The position numbers and the translations under genes are program-made. The notes under the pieces are model-generated. The model was not told where the DNA came from and did not search any database. It saw only the letters and a list, made by a program, of their open reading frames with translations. A DNA stretch of 64,000 bases from Dictyobacter aurantiacus (GTDB taxonomy: Bacteria > Chloroflexota > Ktedonobacteria > Ktedonobacterales > Ktedonobacteraceae), in assembly GCF_003967515.1 (NCBI RefSeq), contig NZ_BIFQ01000002.1, positions 2,604,001 to 2,668,000 of the forward strand, written 5' to 3'. Shown one piece after another: positions 43,511-52,322 of the stretch; within the stretch, counting starts at the first letter, position 1; every line of letters starts with the position of its first letter.

Positions 43511-45757
43511 TTACGCGAGGCGCTGCAGGTCGTGTAAGATGTGAGCCGTCTCGATGTGTTGGTTGCCAAACTCTCGTTCTCTGAGCGATAACGCTTGCTG
43601 GTACAGCACTTTAGCTTGTTTTTCGTTCCTCTGCTCAACCGAGAGATTGGCTAATCCGTGGAGAGCCTGCGCCAACAGGGGATGTTCTGATCCCAATGCC
43701 TGGATCCAGATTTGCAGTGCACGCTGATACAACGGTTCGGCGTGTTCATATTTTCCCTGTCGCATATAGATATCCGCCAGACTATTGAGTGCGTGGTTGA
43801 CGTCAGGGTGTTCTGGTCCCAGTACCCGTTCCTGGATAGACAAGGCTCGTTGAGAGTATTGCTCGGCCTGCTCATATTTCCCCTGGTGATAGCAGAGAAG
43901 TGCGAGATTGGTGAGCGAAGCTGCCACATGTGGATGATCAGGCCCCCATGCTCGCTCCCAGGTAGACAGCGCTTGCTGAAATAACGGTTCAGCCATCTCA
44001 TACTTCTCCTGTTCTGTAAACAGGATAGCCAGGTTGTTGAGGGAAGTTGCAACCTCGGGATGCTCCTCCCCCAAGGCATATTCCCTGATGTCTAATGCTC
44101 GGATGTATAAGGACTCAGCCTGTTCATATTTTCCTTGATCATAATAGAGATTTGCCAGTTTATTGAGCGAAGCCGCAACCTGAGGAGGTGGCGATGTCAC
44201 CATGTGTTGCCAGATGGATAGGGCACGTTGGTACAGTGGCTCCGCTTGTACGTACTGAGCCTGCGCTCGCAGATAGTCAGCGGCTTTCTGCATCATCTCG
44301 GCCAATGCGTGATTGCTGGCGTGCGCAGGGAACACAGACACACACGCCAGCACGTGTGGAAGCAGGCGCTCGCACTGCTTCCACGTGTCGGGGACAACCT
44401 CTGGGAACAGGGCATTGAGTGCTGCAAGAATGCGCTCGAGCCACACCGCTTGTTCGGCTTCATGCATGTGCTCGAGCAGCACCACTTGCACCAGGCGATG
44501 GATAGAAAGCGTGCGTGTTTCAGGCTGGCGCTGAAGAAGCGAGAGGTTTCGCAGAACGGTGATCACTTGATCAAAGCGGAGCGGATCAGCTCCCAGCGAG
44601 GAGAGTGTGGGCCCAAAATAGGCAGAACCACGTTCGAATAATTCTTCGGGGATGGCATCGGCAGACAAGAACGCGCAGATGTGTAAAAGATCTGCGGCTG
44701 CGTTTTGTTGCTGCCCAATTCGTTCGCTTGCCAGCCAGAAGGTGGTTGCCACGGATTGCGGATGATTTCCTCCTGATGTGCCTCGCAGATCGAGCAACTG
44801 GAGACGATGCTGCTGATAGCGGTGCAGATAGCCCCCCAACCCACATCCTGTTTCTTCGATGTAGGCTCCCGCCTGGTCCAGTGCGAGCGGTAATCTTCCC
44901 AACAGGGCGATCAGCTCTGCTGCGGCAGCGTATTCCGCAGGCATCGTTGTCGCCAGGAAACAGGTCATCTCGTTCGGGCCTCCTGTGTGCAGCATCTTTG
45001 TGCGACGCAACAGAAGCTGCATCGCCTCCTCCAGAGGAGCCAGCTCGATGCCCTGAGAGATGGTCCCGAGCACCTGACGACGCGTCGTGATGAGGAGAGC
45101 ACCCTGCCGAACAGCGGGAAGAAAGCGAGCCAACAGGTCGAGATCTTCCAGATTATCCCAGATGAGCAGCCACTGATCATGTTTTTCCAGCCACTGTTGG
45201 AGGGCACGTACACTCCGCTGCTGGTCGGTGTCTGCATCCATGGGTAAGTCTACCTGTTGCGCATCGCGCAACAGGCTCGACTGGATCTGTTCGAGTGTCT
45301 CAGCCTGGATCCAGCAGATCATAGTGTACTCCACCGCGTACCGATAGGCATACTCCAGGGCGAGTTGTGTTTTGCCGATGCCGCCTAATCCATACAACGC
45401 ATAGGATCGAGTAAACGCGCTATTTTGGCCACGGCCAAGGTTCGTGTGGATCGTTGAGAGGAGTTCCTCCCGTCCGGTAAAGAAAGGATTGCGGGGATAG
45501 GGCACGCTCCAGATTGGCAGAGGAGCGAGCAGGCTTGCGTCCAGCAACTGGCGTGTCTCCTGTTCATTGAGCTGGAGGCACCTGGCCAGGTCAAGCACAA
45601 GCGTCCTGCTTTCCGGCAAATAACTGCCTTCTTCCCACCTCCCGATGGTGTTGCGATGCACGCCCAACGCTTCGGCAAGCTGTTGCTGCGTGACGTGTCT
45701 GTGTTTGCGAAAGTGTTTGAGAAGCATCCCGAAAAGATCAGTTGTATGCCCAAGCAT
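43511..45757 (-). CDS. XRE-NB-ARC-TPR regulator (STAND ATPase)
   Basis: About 748 residues from ATG 45757; an in-frame ATG 45781 is possible. Residues 9-65 are an XRE helix-turn-helix (VTQQQLAEALGVHRNTIGRW). An NB-ARC ATPase follows with P-loop GLGGIGKT at 123-130 and the Walker B region WLLIWDNLED near 200, then a winged-helix part. The C-terminal 300 residues are tetratricopeptide repeats with regular QGKYEQAEPLYQRAL units spaced 42 residues, as in kinesin-light-chain-type TPRs. STAND proteins of this type switch on by ATP-driven assembly after ligand binding to the repeats. It lies between two monooxygenase genes on the same strand and probably regulates them. Confidence 0.9.
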   Translation of the reverse strand: MLGHTTDLFGMLLKHFRKHRHVTQQQLAEALGVHRNTIGRWEEGSYLPESRTLVLDLARCLQLNEQETRQLLDASLLAPLPIWSVPYPRNPFFTGREELLSTIHTNLGRGQNSAFTRSYALYGLGGIGKTQLALEYAYRYAVEYTMICWIQAETLEQIQSSLLRDAQQVDLPMDADTDQQRSVRALQQWLEKHDQWLLIWDNLEDLDLLARFLPAVRQGALLITTRRQVLGTISQGIELAPLEEAMQLLLRRTKMLHTGGPNEMTCFLATTMPAEYAAAAELIALLGRLPLALDQAGAYIEETGCGLGGYLHRYQQHRLQLLDLRGTSGGNHPQSVATTFWLASERIGQQQNAAADLLHICAFLSADAIPEELFERGSAYFGPTLSSLGADPLRFDQVITVLRNLSLLQRQPETRTLSIHRLVQVVLLEHMHEAEQAVWLERILAALNALFPEVVPDTWKQCERLLPHVLACVSVFPAHASNHALAEMMQKAADYLRAQAQYVQAEPLYQRALSIWQHMVTSPPPQVAASLNKLANLYYDQGKYEQAESLYIRALDIREYALGEEHPEVATSLNNLAILFTEQEKYEMAEPLFQQALSTWERAWGPDHPHVAASLTNLALLCYHQGKYEQAEQYSQRALSIQERVLGPEHPDVNHALNSLADIYMRQGKYEHAEPLYQRALQIWIQALGSEHPLLAQALHGLANLSVEQRNEKQAKVLYQQALSLREREFGNQHIETAHILHDLQRLA

Positions 45758-45893
45758 AACGATCGAAGGCCTTTCTACCATTGCTGATACCGATCACTGT
45801 GCGGTTATGGTGCACCGTTTTTTCGGCTCATCAAATCAGGTCATAGAATAATGGTTATAGAAGCTCAATGATGATTACCTCTTGCGAGAAGGT

Positions 45894-47558
45894 TCATGCT
45901 GACCGCCTTTCCTTCTGCGGACAAAACAGGCTCTGTATATAGCTACGCAAAGCCTCGGTGACACCGGTTTGCCCCCAGAAACCAATATAACCATCGGGGC
46001 GGATCAAGACCACTCCTCCCTGTTCGGCTTCATAGCGCCGATGCAGTTCCCCGGTGACGTCACACAGGATCTGTTTGCCCTCCTGTTGCAATCCAGAGAC
46101 CCCGCTCTGCGTGACCAGGTAGAGCTCGATCATCTCCTGATAGTCAGCTGAGAGCAAAGCTTCCACCTCACGCCAGTGTCGCTCGACTGCCTCTGCTTCC
46201 TGCCGTGCCGCAAACACAAGCAGGATCGAACGCGGGCTCTTGAAGATTTCGAAGAGGGGGCAGGATTCTGCTCCTCCACCCACCCGTATCAGGGCGTTTG
46301 GGGCACGGTCGCCAGCCCGTAGCGTTCCTTTTTTGTCGCGGCTATCGACCACGATGGGACTCTGCGGATAAGCGATACTGATCTCAGAGAGCGCTTCTGC
46401 CAGTCGATGCGCTGCACCAGGAAGCGAGGAAAACAAGAGCGGGGCCAGTGCATTGCGCAGCCCCAATAGCAGCGGATTGCGGGTGAGTGCCATGCGGGTG
46501 GCACGTTCGGTTCCACGCAATAGGGCTTCCCCCACCTGTTCGCGTTCCACCTCATAGCTCTCCAGCAGGCGTGGAGAAGCCATCCCCTTGATCGTGAGCG
46601 CGAGTTTCCAACTCAGATTCAACGCATCCTGGATACCAGTGTTCATTCCCTGGGCACCAATCGGCGAATGAATGTGAGCGGCGTCCCCTGCCAGAAAGAT
46701 CCGGCCACAACGATAGTGTTCAGCCCGGCGTTGATTGACATGAAAGCGGGTGAGGTCTGCTGGCTCCGAGGCGCGTGCTCCCACCGGACCGCAGGTCTCA
46801 ATGACCCGCTGAATTTCTTCCAGCGTGACCTCTCCGGTAGGGGCTTTCTCCAGCTCATAGGCAATGACCACGCGATGACGTCCATCAGCCATCGGAAAGT
46901 ACGCAATGAAGTTGCCCCGATGGACACAGGCGACAATCTCATCGTAGGGCAGATCCCAGTTCAGGCGCACGTTGCCCACGGCAAAGCTCTGCTCAAAGGT
47001 TGTCCCGGCAAAATGGAGACCGAGCAGGTGACGTACCGTACTGTGGGCCCCATCGCAGCCGACCACAAAGCCCACCCGGATCTGCTCGATTCTCCCATCA
47101 GCATGGCGCACCACAGCCTCCACTGCCTGTTCGTCTTGGGTGACACTGATCAGCTCCGATTGCCATTCAATGGCACCATGCTGACTGTGCAAGTGTGCTG
47201 TCAACAACTGTTCTGTCTCGTGTTGTGGCAGCATCAACACATAGGGAAAGGGACTCTCAAGCAAGTGCTCCTGGAAGTCGATCCTGACGAGGCGCTTGCC
47301 GTCACTAGAGAGACGAAACGCCGGTGACTTGAGTCCGCGCTCAATGGCGGTGTGGGCCACATCCATCTTCGCGAGGAGTTCCAGCGTTTTCGCGTGGATG
47401 CCCAGTGCTTTTGTCTTCTGGGCGGCCTGGGGCGCGCTATCGATCAGGCGGCAAGAGATGCCCCGGCGCAGCAGGTCATTCGCCAGGGTCAGGCCAACCG
47501 GTCCCGCCCCAACAATCAACACGTCGTATGTGGCACGTGTCTGAGATACGTCTGTCAT
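45894..47558 (-). CDS. FAD-dependent aromatic monooxygenase (PHBH fold), copy 2
   Basis: A 554-residue protein with AAGGAG before ATG 47558. Fingerprints: VLIVGAGPVGLTLANDLL near residue 13, VVGCDGAHSTVRHLLGL near 180, and FLAGDAAHIHSPIGAQGMNT near 290. The sequence IHSPIGAQGMNTGIQDALNL is typical of polyketide and pentachlorophenol-type hydroxylases, also of rifampicin-inactivating Rox-type enzymes. A thioredoxin-like C-terminal domain is present. It lies 46 bp after the alpha/beta hydrolase gene, so both are probably cotranscribed. Substrate is not deducible. Confidence 0.92.
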   Translation of the reverse strand: MTDVSQTRATYDVLIVGAGPVGLTLANDLLRRGISCRLIDSAPQAAQKTKALGIHAKTLELLAKMDVAHTAIERGLKSPAFRLSSDGKRLVRIDFQEHLLESPFPYVLMLPQHETEQLLTAHLHSQHGAIEWQSELISVTQDEQAVEAVVRHADGRIEQIRVGFVVGCDGAHSTVRHLLGLHFAGTTFEQSFAVGNVRLNWDLPYDEIVACVHRGNFIAYFPMADGRHRVVIAYELEKAPTGEVTLEEIQRVIETCGPVGARASEPADLTRFHVNQRRAEHYRCGRIFLAGDAAHIHSPIGAQGMNTGIQDALNLSWKLALTIKGMASPRLLESYEVEREQVGEALLRGTERATRMALTRNPLLLGLRNALAPLLFSSLPGAAHRLAEALSEISIAYPQSPIVVDSRDKKGTLRAGDRAPNALIRVGGGAESCPLFEIFKSPRSILLVFAARQEAEAVERHWREVEALLSADYQEMIELYLVTQSGVSGLQQEGKQILCDVTGELHRRYEAEQGGVVLIRPDGYIGFWGQTGVTEALRSYIQSLFCPQKERRSA

Positions 47559-47604
47559 CTTTGGCTCTCCTTTTGAGGATGTTCATTTCAATAAGTTGTT
47601 CCAT

Positions 47605-48438
47605 TCAAGGTGTATCTTGGATGAACTGGCGGCTGGCGTGGGCGAGTGTGGCAGGTTGGTTGAGAGGGATGAGCGTCCCACTGTCGACGATCTCTACCAA
47701 TTGTGCCCGGGGCTGGAGTGCCTCCAGCCGCAGTCCGTGTGTCGGAGGCATCATCCGATCTTTTTTTGCCCAAATAATCAGGACTGGATGCTCAAAAGAG
47801 CGTAGACGCTCAGTTGCTGCTAGCAGTTCGCTCTTGCTGGAGCCGTGCAGATATTTCAGGGCATCACGCCGAATCTCACGTTGGCTTAACAATACGTGCA
47901 GCCGGGCATCGGTGATTTCATGAGAGATCGGACGCTTCACCATCAGTCCAAAAGCGAACGCCAAATGGCGCAAAGCGCGCAAACGCAGAGGCTGGACAGC
48001 GGCATTCAGATCCCGGGGGATCTTTGCCGCGAACGTGATGACATGTCCGGGTAGGTCGGACGGGATATTGTCGAAGGCTTCACACGAGGTAATCACCAGC
48101 CGTGCGAGTCGCTCAGGATACGAGTCAGCTGTGACCAGGAATGCGCCCAGGTCGTTGCCGACCAAAGTAGCCTCGCGCAGGTTCAGAGCCTCTAGAAACT
48201 CGACCTGAAGAGAAGCTAAGCCGTGGAGCGAGAGAGAGACTTCTGTTTGCATGGGCTGCCAGTGACCGCCTACGGGGAGCGTTGGTATGAGACAGTGGTA
48301 GTCGTTGCTCAGGTCACCAACGACCTGAAGCCATACCGAGCCGTTCATGAGCAGCCCGTATAGTAGCACGATCACAGGACTGCTACCGCCCGTATCCTCA
48401 TACTCAATGATGCCTGCTGAGAGTTCAATTTGTAGCAT
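47605..48438 (-). CDS. Alpha/beta hydrolase with Asp at the nucleophile position
   Basis: A 277-residue protein. The nucleophile elbow reads VGNDLGAF, Asp in place of Ser, as in haloalkane dehalogenases and epoxide hydrolases. The acid block is IIWAKKDRMMPP. The usual C-terminal catalytic His is not seen: the matching place reads DSGTLIPLNQPATLA, where His would normally precede the proline-containing loop. Either this subfamily uses another residue or the enzyme is altered. It precedes monooxygenase copy 2 by 46 bp, so joint action on an aromatic or halogenated substrate is plausible. Confidence 0.85.
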   Translation of the reverse strand: MLQIELSAGIIEYEDTGGSSPVIVLLYGLLMNGSVWLQVVGDLSNDYHCLIPTLPVGGHWQPMQTEVSLSLHGLASLQVEFLEALNLREATLVGNDLGAFLVTADSYPERLARLVITSCEAFDNIPSDLPGHVITFAAKIPRDLNAAVQPLRLRALRHLAFAFGLMVKRPISHEITDARLHVLLSQREIRRDALKYLHGSSKSELLAATERLRSFEHPVLIIWAKKDRMMPPTHGLRLEALQPRAQLVEIVDSGTLIPLNQPATLAHASRQFIQDTP

Positions 48439-48662
48439 CTATTCAGCACCTCTGCTTTTATTCTTCCACCTGATCGTATGTCATCATGCACCTTACAAAT
48501 AATACGTTTCCTTCTTGCCGTATTATTTTGCATTTATTTTTAAAACATCATATTCTCTGAATATGCCTTCTTCACATGCTCCCATTGGTGAGCAACGGAT
48601 CACGAGCCAATGGTCCGCTGCCGGAAACCAGCGAGTCCGACGAGGGTAAGGGTGAACCTGCT

Positions 48663-48689
48663 CCGCTTTTGTAGAGGCTACAAAAGCGG
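48663..48689 (-). terminator. 12-bp perfect hairpin after small membrane protein gene
   Basis: CCGCTTTTGTAG (48663-48674) pairs with CTACAAAAGCGG (48678-48689) around a three-base loop, 18 bp after the stop of the minus-strand gene ending at 48707. No U-tract follows, so it is probably a U-less terminator. Confidence 0.55.
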
Positions 48690-48706
48690 GGTTGGTTCAG
48701 AAGTTT

Positions 48707-49084
48707 TCACACGGTTGTATAGGTAAGGGAGCCTTTCTTGACTTGCATATGGGTCCGGATCATCAGGCCTGTTTCAGCTACGAGCAGAAGAAAAAGCAAT
48801 GCCACATGTGGCGCTGGCAACTTGATCAGGATCAGTCCAAGCAAGATGCAGCCTAGAATATTGGTGGTATGCCCAATGACAAAAAAACGGGTCTGTGTGG
48901 GACCTGCTGTAGTCACCAGATAGTTGATAAAGGCAATGTACACTAATGCGAAGCCAGCGCTCGTGAACCAGAGCACATCCAACACCAGTCCACTCACCCA
49001 AATCATTTGAGCTATACCCAAACCGATATGGACCATCCCGCCAAGCAGCAGGAGAGCAGCGATACCCAGGAGGGTCTTCTTCAT
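48707..49084 (-). CDS. Small four-helix membrane protein
   Basis: A 125-residue protein from ATG 49084 with AAGGTAGG upstream; an in-frame TTG at 49102 is less likely. Four hydrophobic segments are visible (LLGIAALLLLGGMVHIGLGI, a second at VLWFTSAGFALVYIAFINYL, a third at FFVIGHTTNILGCILLGLIL, a fourth at VALLFLLLVAETGLM). I do not recognise the family; size and helix count recall DoxX/DUF-type small integral proteins. A palindrome ACATAC-N6-GTATGT lies 119 bp upstream and is repeated before the TetR gene, so it is probably under that repressor. Confidence 0.75.
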   Translation of the reverse strand: MKKTLLGIAALLLLGGMVHIGLGIAQMIWVSGLVLDVLWFTSAGFALVYIAFINYLVTTAGPTQTRFFVIGHTTNILGCILLGLILIKLPAPHVALLFLLLVAETGLMIRTHMQVKKGSLTYTTV

Positions 49085-49176
49085 AGAAACGCCTACCTTC
49101 AATTAGAACCAGGCCTTCTCGACAAAGGACCTTCGCCCCGCATACACGGAGCGCATGGTGAGAACTGGAAGGTGAA

Positions 49177-49199
49177 AGCCCTCAGAGGGCTCTTTTTTT
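49177..49199 (+). terminator. Hairpin with T-run between tetR-like and membrane protein genes
   Basis: AGCCCT and AGGGCT form a six-pair stem with a CAG loop, followed on the plus strand by seven T residues. No plus-strand gene ends here; on the minus strand the same hairpin follows the tetR stop at 49260 and is trailed by only three T. It may act in both directions. Confidence 0.45.
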
Positions 49200-49223
49200 A
49201 AAACATACACATGCGTATGTTTT
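49200..49223. promoter_or_regulatory. TetR operator-like palindrome, site 1
   Basis: AAACATAC-ACATGC-GTATGTTT is a perfect palindrome of 8+8 around six bases. It lies upstream of the small membrane protein gene and downstream of the tetR-like gene. The half site ACATAC is identical to that of site 2 at 49805-49826. Confidence 0.75.
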
Positions 49224-49259
49224 TTTGCCAAAAAAATGGCGGGATCAGGAATTGTAACC

Positions 49260-49790
49260 TTAAAAGTAGGTCAGTAATGAGCGATAGAGATCAGTAAGTT
49301 CATCAGGGGGATACTCGTTGCGCTGGCTCCAATCAACCCAGCCAAGATAGACCAGGTAATAGATGCGAGCAACCTCGCGCGCCTGGGTGAAAGGCCGGCC
49401 CATATCACAGAGCAATTTCGTTATGTAGGCTTTGCGCATCTCTTCTACCCTGGAAAGCCGAAATGCCACTGCTGCATCTACATTGGCCCAATGGTGTATG
49501 GCGGCCTCAAGCCGTTTCTCGCTTGAGAAGCTTATCTCAAACAAGCGCTGCAAACGCTCGTGTGGCGATGCGATCTTCTCCAGGGCATCAATCACACCGC
49601 GCGTCCCCCGTTCCTCCCAATCTGCGAGCAGAGCCTCGAGAAATGTAGCCCGATCAGGCCAGTAATGGTAAAAACTCCCCTTGCTGATATGTAGTTCTTT
49701 TGCCAGTGTTTCGACCTTCACGCCTTCAACGCCAGAAGCGGTCAGGGCTTGCAGCCCGGCGTGTATCCAATCTTCTCTTGTTTGTAGCAA
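49260..49790 (-). CDS. TetR-family transcriptional repressor
   Basis: A 176-residue protein. The N-terminal 50 residues form the TetR helix-turn-helix: VKVETLAKELHISKGSFYHY followed by WPDRATFLEALL. The rest is the helical ligand-binding domain. It lies upstream of the membrane protein, hydrolase, monooxygenase and STAND genes on the same strand. Two identical-half-site palindromes (ACATAC-N6-GTATGT) stand 17 bp before its own start and 119 bp before the membrane protein start, which strongly suggests autoregulation and control of at least that gene. The inducer is unknown; aromatic or antibiotic-like compounds are plausible from the neighbours. Confidence 0.92.
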   Translation of the reverse strand: MLQTREDWIHAGLQALTASGVEGVKVETLAKELHISKGSFYHYWPDRATFLEALLADWEERGTRGVIDALEKIASPHERLQRLFEISFSSEKRLEAAIHHWANVDAAVAFRLSRVEEMRKAYITKLLCDMGRPFTQAREVARIYYLVYLGWVDWSQRNEYPPDELTDLYRSLLTYF

Positions 49791-49804
49791 TGGGCCCTCC
49801 TACA

Positions 49805-49826
49805 GAACATACGTCAGTGTATGTTC
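49805..49826. promoter_or_regulatory. TetR operator-like palindrome, site 2
   Basis: GAACATAC-GTCAGT-GTATGTTC, a perfect 8+8 palindrome with six-base centre, begins 15 bp upstream of the tetR-like start. It would overlap that gene's promoter. Its half site matches site 1. Confidence 0.78.
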
Positions 49827-50037
49827 CTCTGTTTTAAGAATAGGACAACGCAGGAGAAATGTCAAGAGTTGATGGGAGCAGCCAGGAATTCGTTTCTCTC
49901 GCTTCTCATATGGAAAAGCCCTGGTAAACGGAGGTAGATTCAATTTTCAATCATCAACTTTGCGTTAGATATAGTATTATTCGGCGGGGTATTATAATCG
50001 TTCTTTGGATTCATAGCGGATCCTCGACATTTCTTGA

Positions 50038-50541
50038 TCATTCTGCCATCTTTTGCCAGAGCATTGTGGTGCCACGTTCGAGCAACACACAATCCTTCGG
50101 TCGAGCTTTTGAGAGTTCCCCTTTGACCCGCGGAAAGGCAAGATAGCCGTCGCTGTAGATCGAATTGATTTGCTTGACAGAGGTGCCCTTCACGCGCACC
50201 ACATCACCTTTGCGAAAGCCCTCCAGTTCGCTGTTGACCTGATAGCGCACCCTGCCTTGTCCTTTCCGAGGCAAATCATGGTAGTGCCGCCGCGTTCGAC
50301 GCGGGCGAAACCCCACCTGGTAAAAACGGTCTTGCTGGCAGGGAATAACCTCTCCGGTGTCGTAGGTGACAATACAGAGAGCGTCCACATCATGGGCTTT
50401 GGGCAGGTCCAGATGTTTGCGCCAGATCGCCGTCTGGTACCCAAAGAGGGTGGTCAGGGAAATGCCTTGTTCCAGCGTTGCGTACAGATGCGCTTTCCCT
50501 TGCATGGACTGTTGCGCGATGTGGTCCAAATGACCGCTCAC
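50038..50541 (-). pseudogene. IscB-type nuclease, C-terminal fragment
   Basis: The frame reads GYQTAIWRKHLDLPKAHDVD followed by ALC, matching the last RuvC segment of IscB-like RRXRR/HNH proteins, where a conserved HxxDA supplies the final catalytic residues. It continues with FRPRRTRRHYHDLPRKGQGR and KGTSVKQINSIYSDGYLAFP, the C-terminal part of large IscB proteins, to the stop at 50038. The N-terminal RuvC-I, bridge helix and HNH parts are missing, so it cannot cut. It abuts the truncated CocE-like gene; insertion of the IscB element probably broke that gene. Family call from motif memory. Confidence 0.65.
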
Positions 50542-50584
50542 GCCTGTCGCCGACAGCGTGATCTCTTTTACCGGTCTGTTTCCT

Positions 50585-51410
50585 GAGTTCAGCTATGGGT
50601 TGCAGGCCAGCGCAGATGTGCTTGATCTGACGGGCATGCAGATCCGTTGGTTCGATCACTGGCTCAAGGGTCTCTCCAACGGCGTCGAGCAGGAGAAGAC
50701 GGTGTACCTCTTTGTGATGGGCAAGAACCTCTGGCGTGAGGAAGAGGACTGGCCGCTGCCCGATACCGATTTCCGCTCTTTGTATCTGCATAGCCAGGGG
50801 CATGCCAACTGTCTGACGGGAGATGGCTGGCTCTCTGCTTCTTCTCCTGGAGAAGAGCCAGAGGATGTCTATATCTATGATCCGCATGATCCGGTTCCCA
50901 CGGTGGGAGGAGCCACTCTGCTGCCGAATTCGGTGGCTATTGCCAATGTGGGACCCCGCGATCAATCCCTGATCGAAGCACGCGCAGATGTGCTCTGCTA
51001 TACGACTGCGCCACTGGAAAAGCCGATGGAGGTAACTGGCCCCATCGAGCTGGTTCTCTTTGTGGCTTCATCCGCCCTGGATACCGATTTTACAGGAAAG
51101 CTGGTGGATGTCTTTCCAGATGGTCGCGCCGCGTTGCTGACCGATGGGATTCTGCGCGCTCGCTATCGTGAGTCCTTTGTGTTACCAGAACTGTTGGAGC
51201 CTAACCGCGTCTATCAACTGCGGCTTGACCTTGGGGCCACGGCCAACGTCTTTCTGCCCGGACATCGCATCTGCCTGGAGGTGTCCAGCAGTAACTTCCC
51301 TTGTTTTGATCGCAATACCAACACCGGGGGAGCGATTGCTGAGGTCGGGGAGGCCAGCCTGATCGCGGCGACCAATCGCGTCTTTCATGATCAGCGGTAC
51401 CCATCCTATC
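50585..51410 (+). pseudogene. CocE/NonD-family hydrolase, both ends missing
   Basis: About 275 codons match the C-terminal half of CocE-type X-Pro dipeptidyl-peptidase-like hydrolases: MQIRWFDHWLKGLSNGV, then the jelly-roll domain with DVLCYTTAPLEKPMEVTGPI, DTDFTGKLVDVFPDGRA, RVYQLRLDLGATANVFLPGH and VSSSNFPCFDRNTNTGG. The alpha/beta hydrolase core with the catalytic Ser is absent. At the 3' end the conserved YPSY is followed at once by the IS6 end (51411), removing the last few residues. An IscB fragment borders the 5' end. Confidence 0.85.
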
Positions 51411-52322
51411 GGCTGTGTTGCAAAAAATGAGAAGAAACAAGATAAGCGTGGTAGGCCTCTCCATGTTCAGCTTAGGCAACAATGCCAAAGAGTCTAGCGA
51501 CCAGTGTAGCCTGTCTTTGTACATCTCCTTTGTTCACTCCTTGTACCTGCCCCTTTCTCAGCATGTTCATTACCTCAAATCCTTGGATGGTTCGCCAGGC
51601 TGTTTCGAAGGAGAAAAAGCCCATCCCTGGCTTGGTCAAGCGTTTGAGGAAGCGATGATCTTGTTCGATGAGATTGTTGAGATATTTGACCTGCCTCAAT
51701 TCCACATGCTGAGCCAGCATTCCAGTGACTTTGAGCTCAGCAATGGCTTTGGGATAGGCCGCGTTCTTGTCGACATTGATCACGCGAGGAATTGACGTGA
51801 TGATTGTGGTATCAGTCGGAGTCGTAGGTGGAGCCATCTGCTCTGAAATCGGACATGCTTGAGAAGCTGATCGAGCAGTCGATGCGAGCGCTTTGACGAA
51901 AAAGCACTTGGCGGACTCGGCATCCCGCGTTGGACGCAAGAGAAACTCGAGGATATTGCCGTCTGAATCCACGGCACGGTAGAGATACATCCAAACGTTC
52001 CTAACCTTGATATACGTCTCATCGACTTTCCAGGAGTTGTTACAGGCTTTGAGATGCGGTCGGGTGCGTTTCTCCAGTTCGGGTGCGTAGCGTTGGACCC
52101 AGCGATAAATCGTGGTGTGATCGACGTGCAGACCCCGTTCCATCATCATCTCTTCAAGGTCACGATAGCTGAGCGAATAGCGCAGATACCACCTGACGCA
52201 CAAAAGAATGATGTCGGCCTGGAAATAACACCATTTAAACACGTTTTGCATGGTAAGAACCATCTTCTTTTCAGTTTTTGGCTCTATCCTATCAGATGAG
52301 GTTCTTTTTTTGCAACAGAACC
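51411..52322 (-). mobile_element. IS6-family insertion sequence, copy 2
   Basis: A 912-bp element inverted relative to copy 1 (39043-39954) and nearly identical to it. It separates the CocE and PhzF fragments. Flanking 8-mers differ, so no target duplication; the pair of inverted copies would allow inversion of the intervening 11.5 kb. Confidence 0.92.
51472..52263 (-). CDS. IS6-family transposase (intact)
   Basis: A 263-residue DDE transposase from ATG 52263. Catalytic blocks: VDETYIKVRNVWMYLYRAVD (first Asp), RVINVDKNAAYPKAI (second Asp) and QGFEVMNMLRKGQV (Glu region). RWVQRY keeps the Trp lost in copy 1. The upstream frame is open through the element end into the phzF fragment, so a PhzF-transposase fusion frame of about 480 codons exists, though the transposase has its own start. 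IS6 elements move by replicative cointegrate formation. Confidence 0.93.
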   Translation of the reverse strand: MVLTMQNVFKWCYFQADIILLCVRWYLRYSLSYRDLEEMMMERGLHVDHTTIYRWVQRYAPELEKRTRPHLKACNNSWKVDETYIKVRNVWMYLYRAVDSDGNILEFLLRPTRDAESAKCFFVKALASTARSASQACPISEQMAPPTTPTDTTIITSIPRVINVDKNAAYPKAIAELKVTGMLAQHVELRQVKYLNNLIEQDHRFLKRLTKPGMGFFSFETAWRTIQGFEVMNMLRKGQVQGVNKGDVQRQATLVARLFGIVA

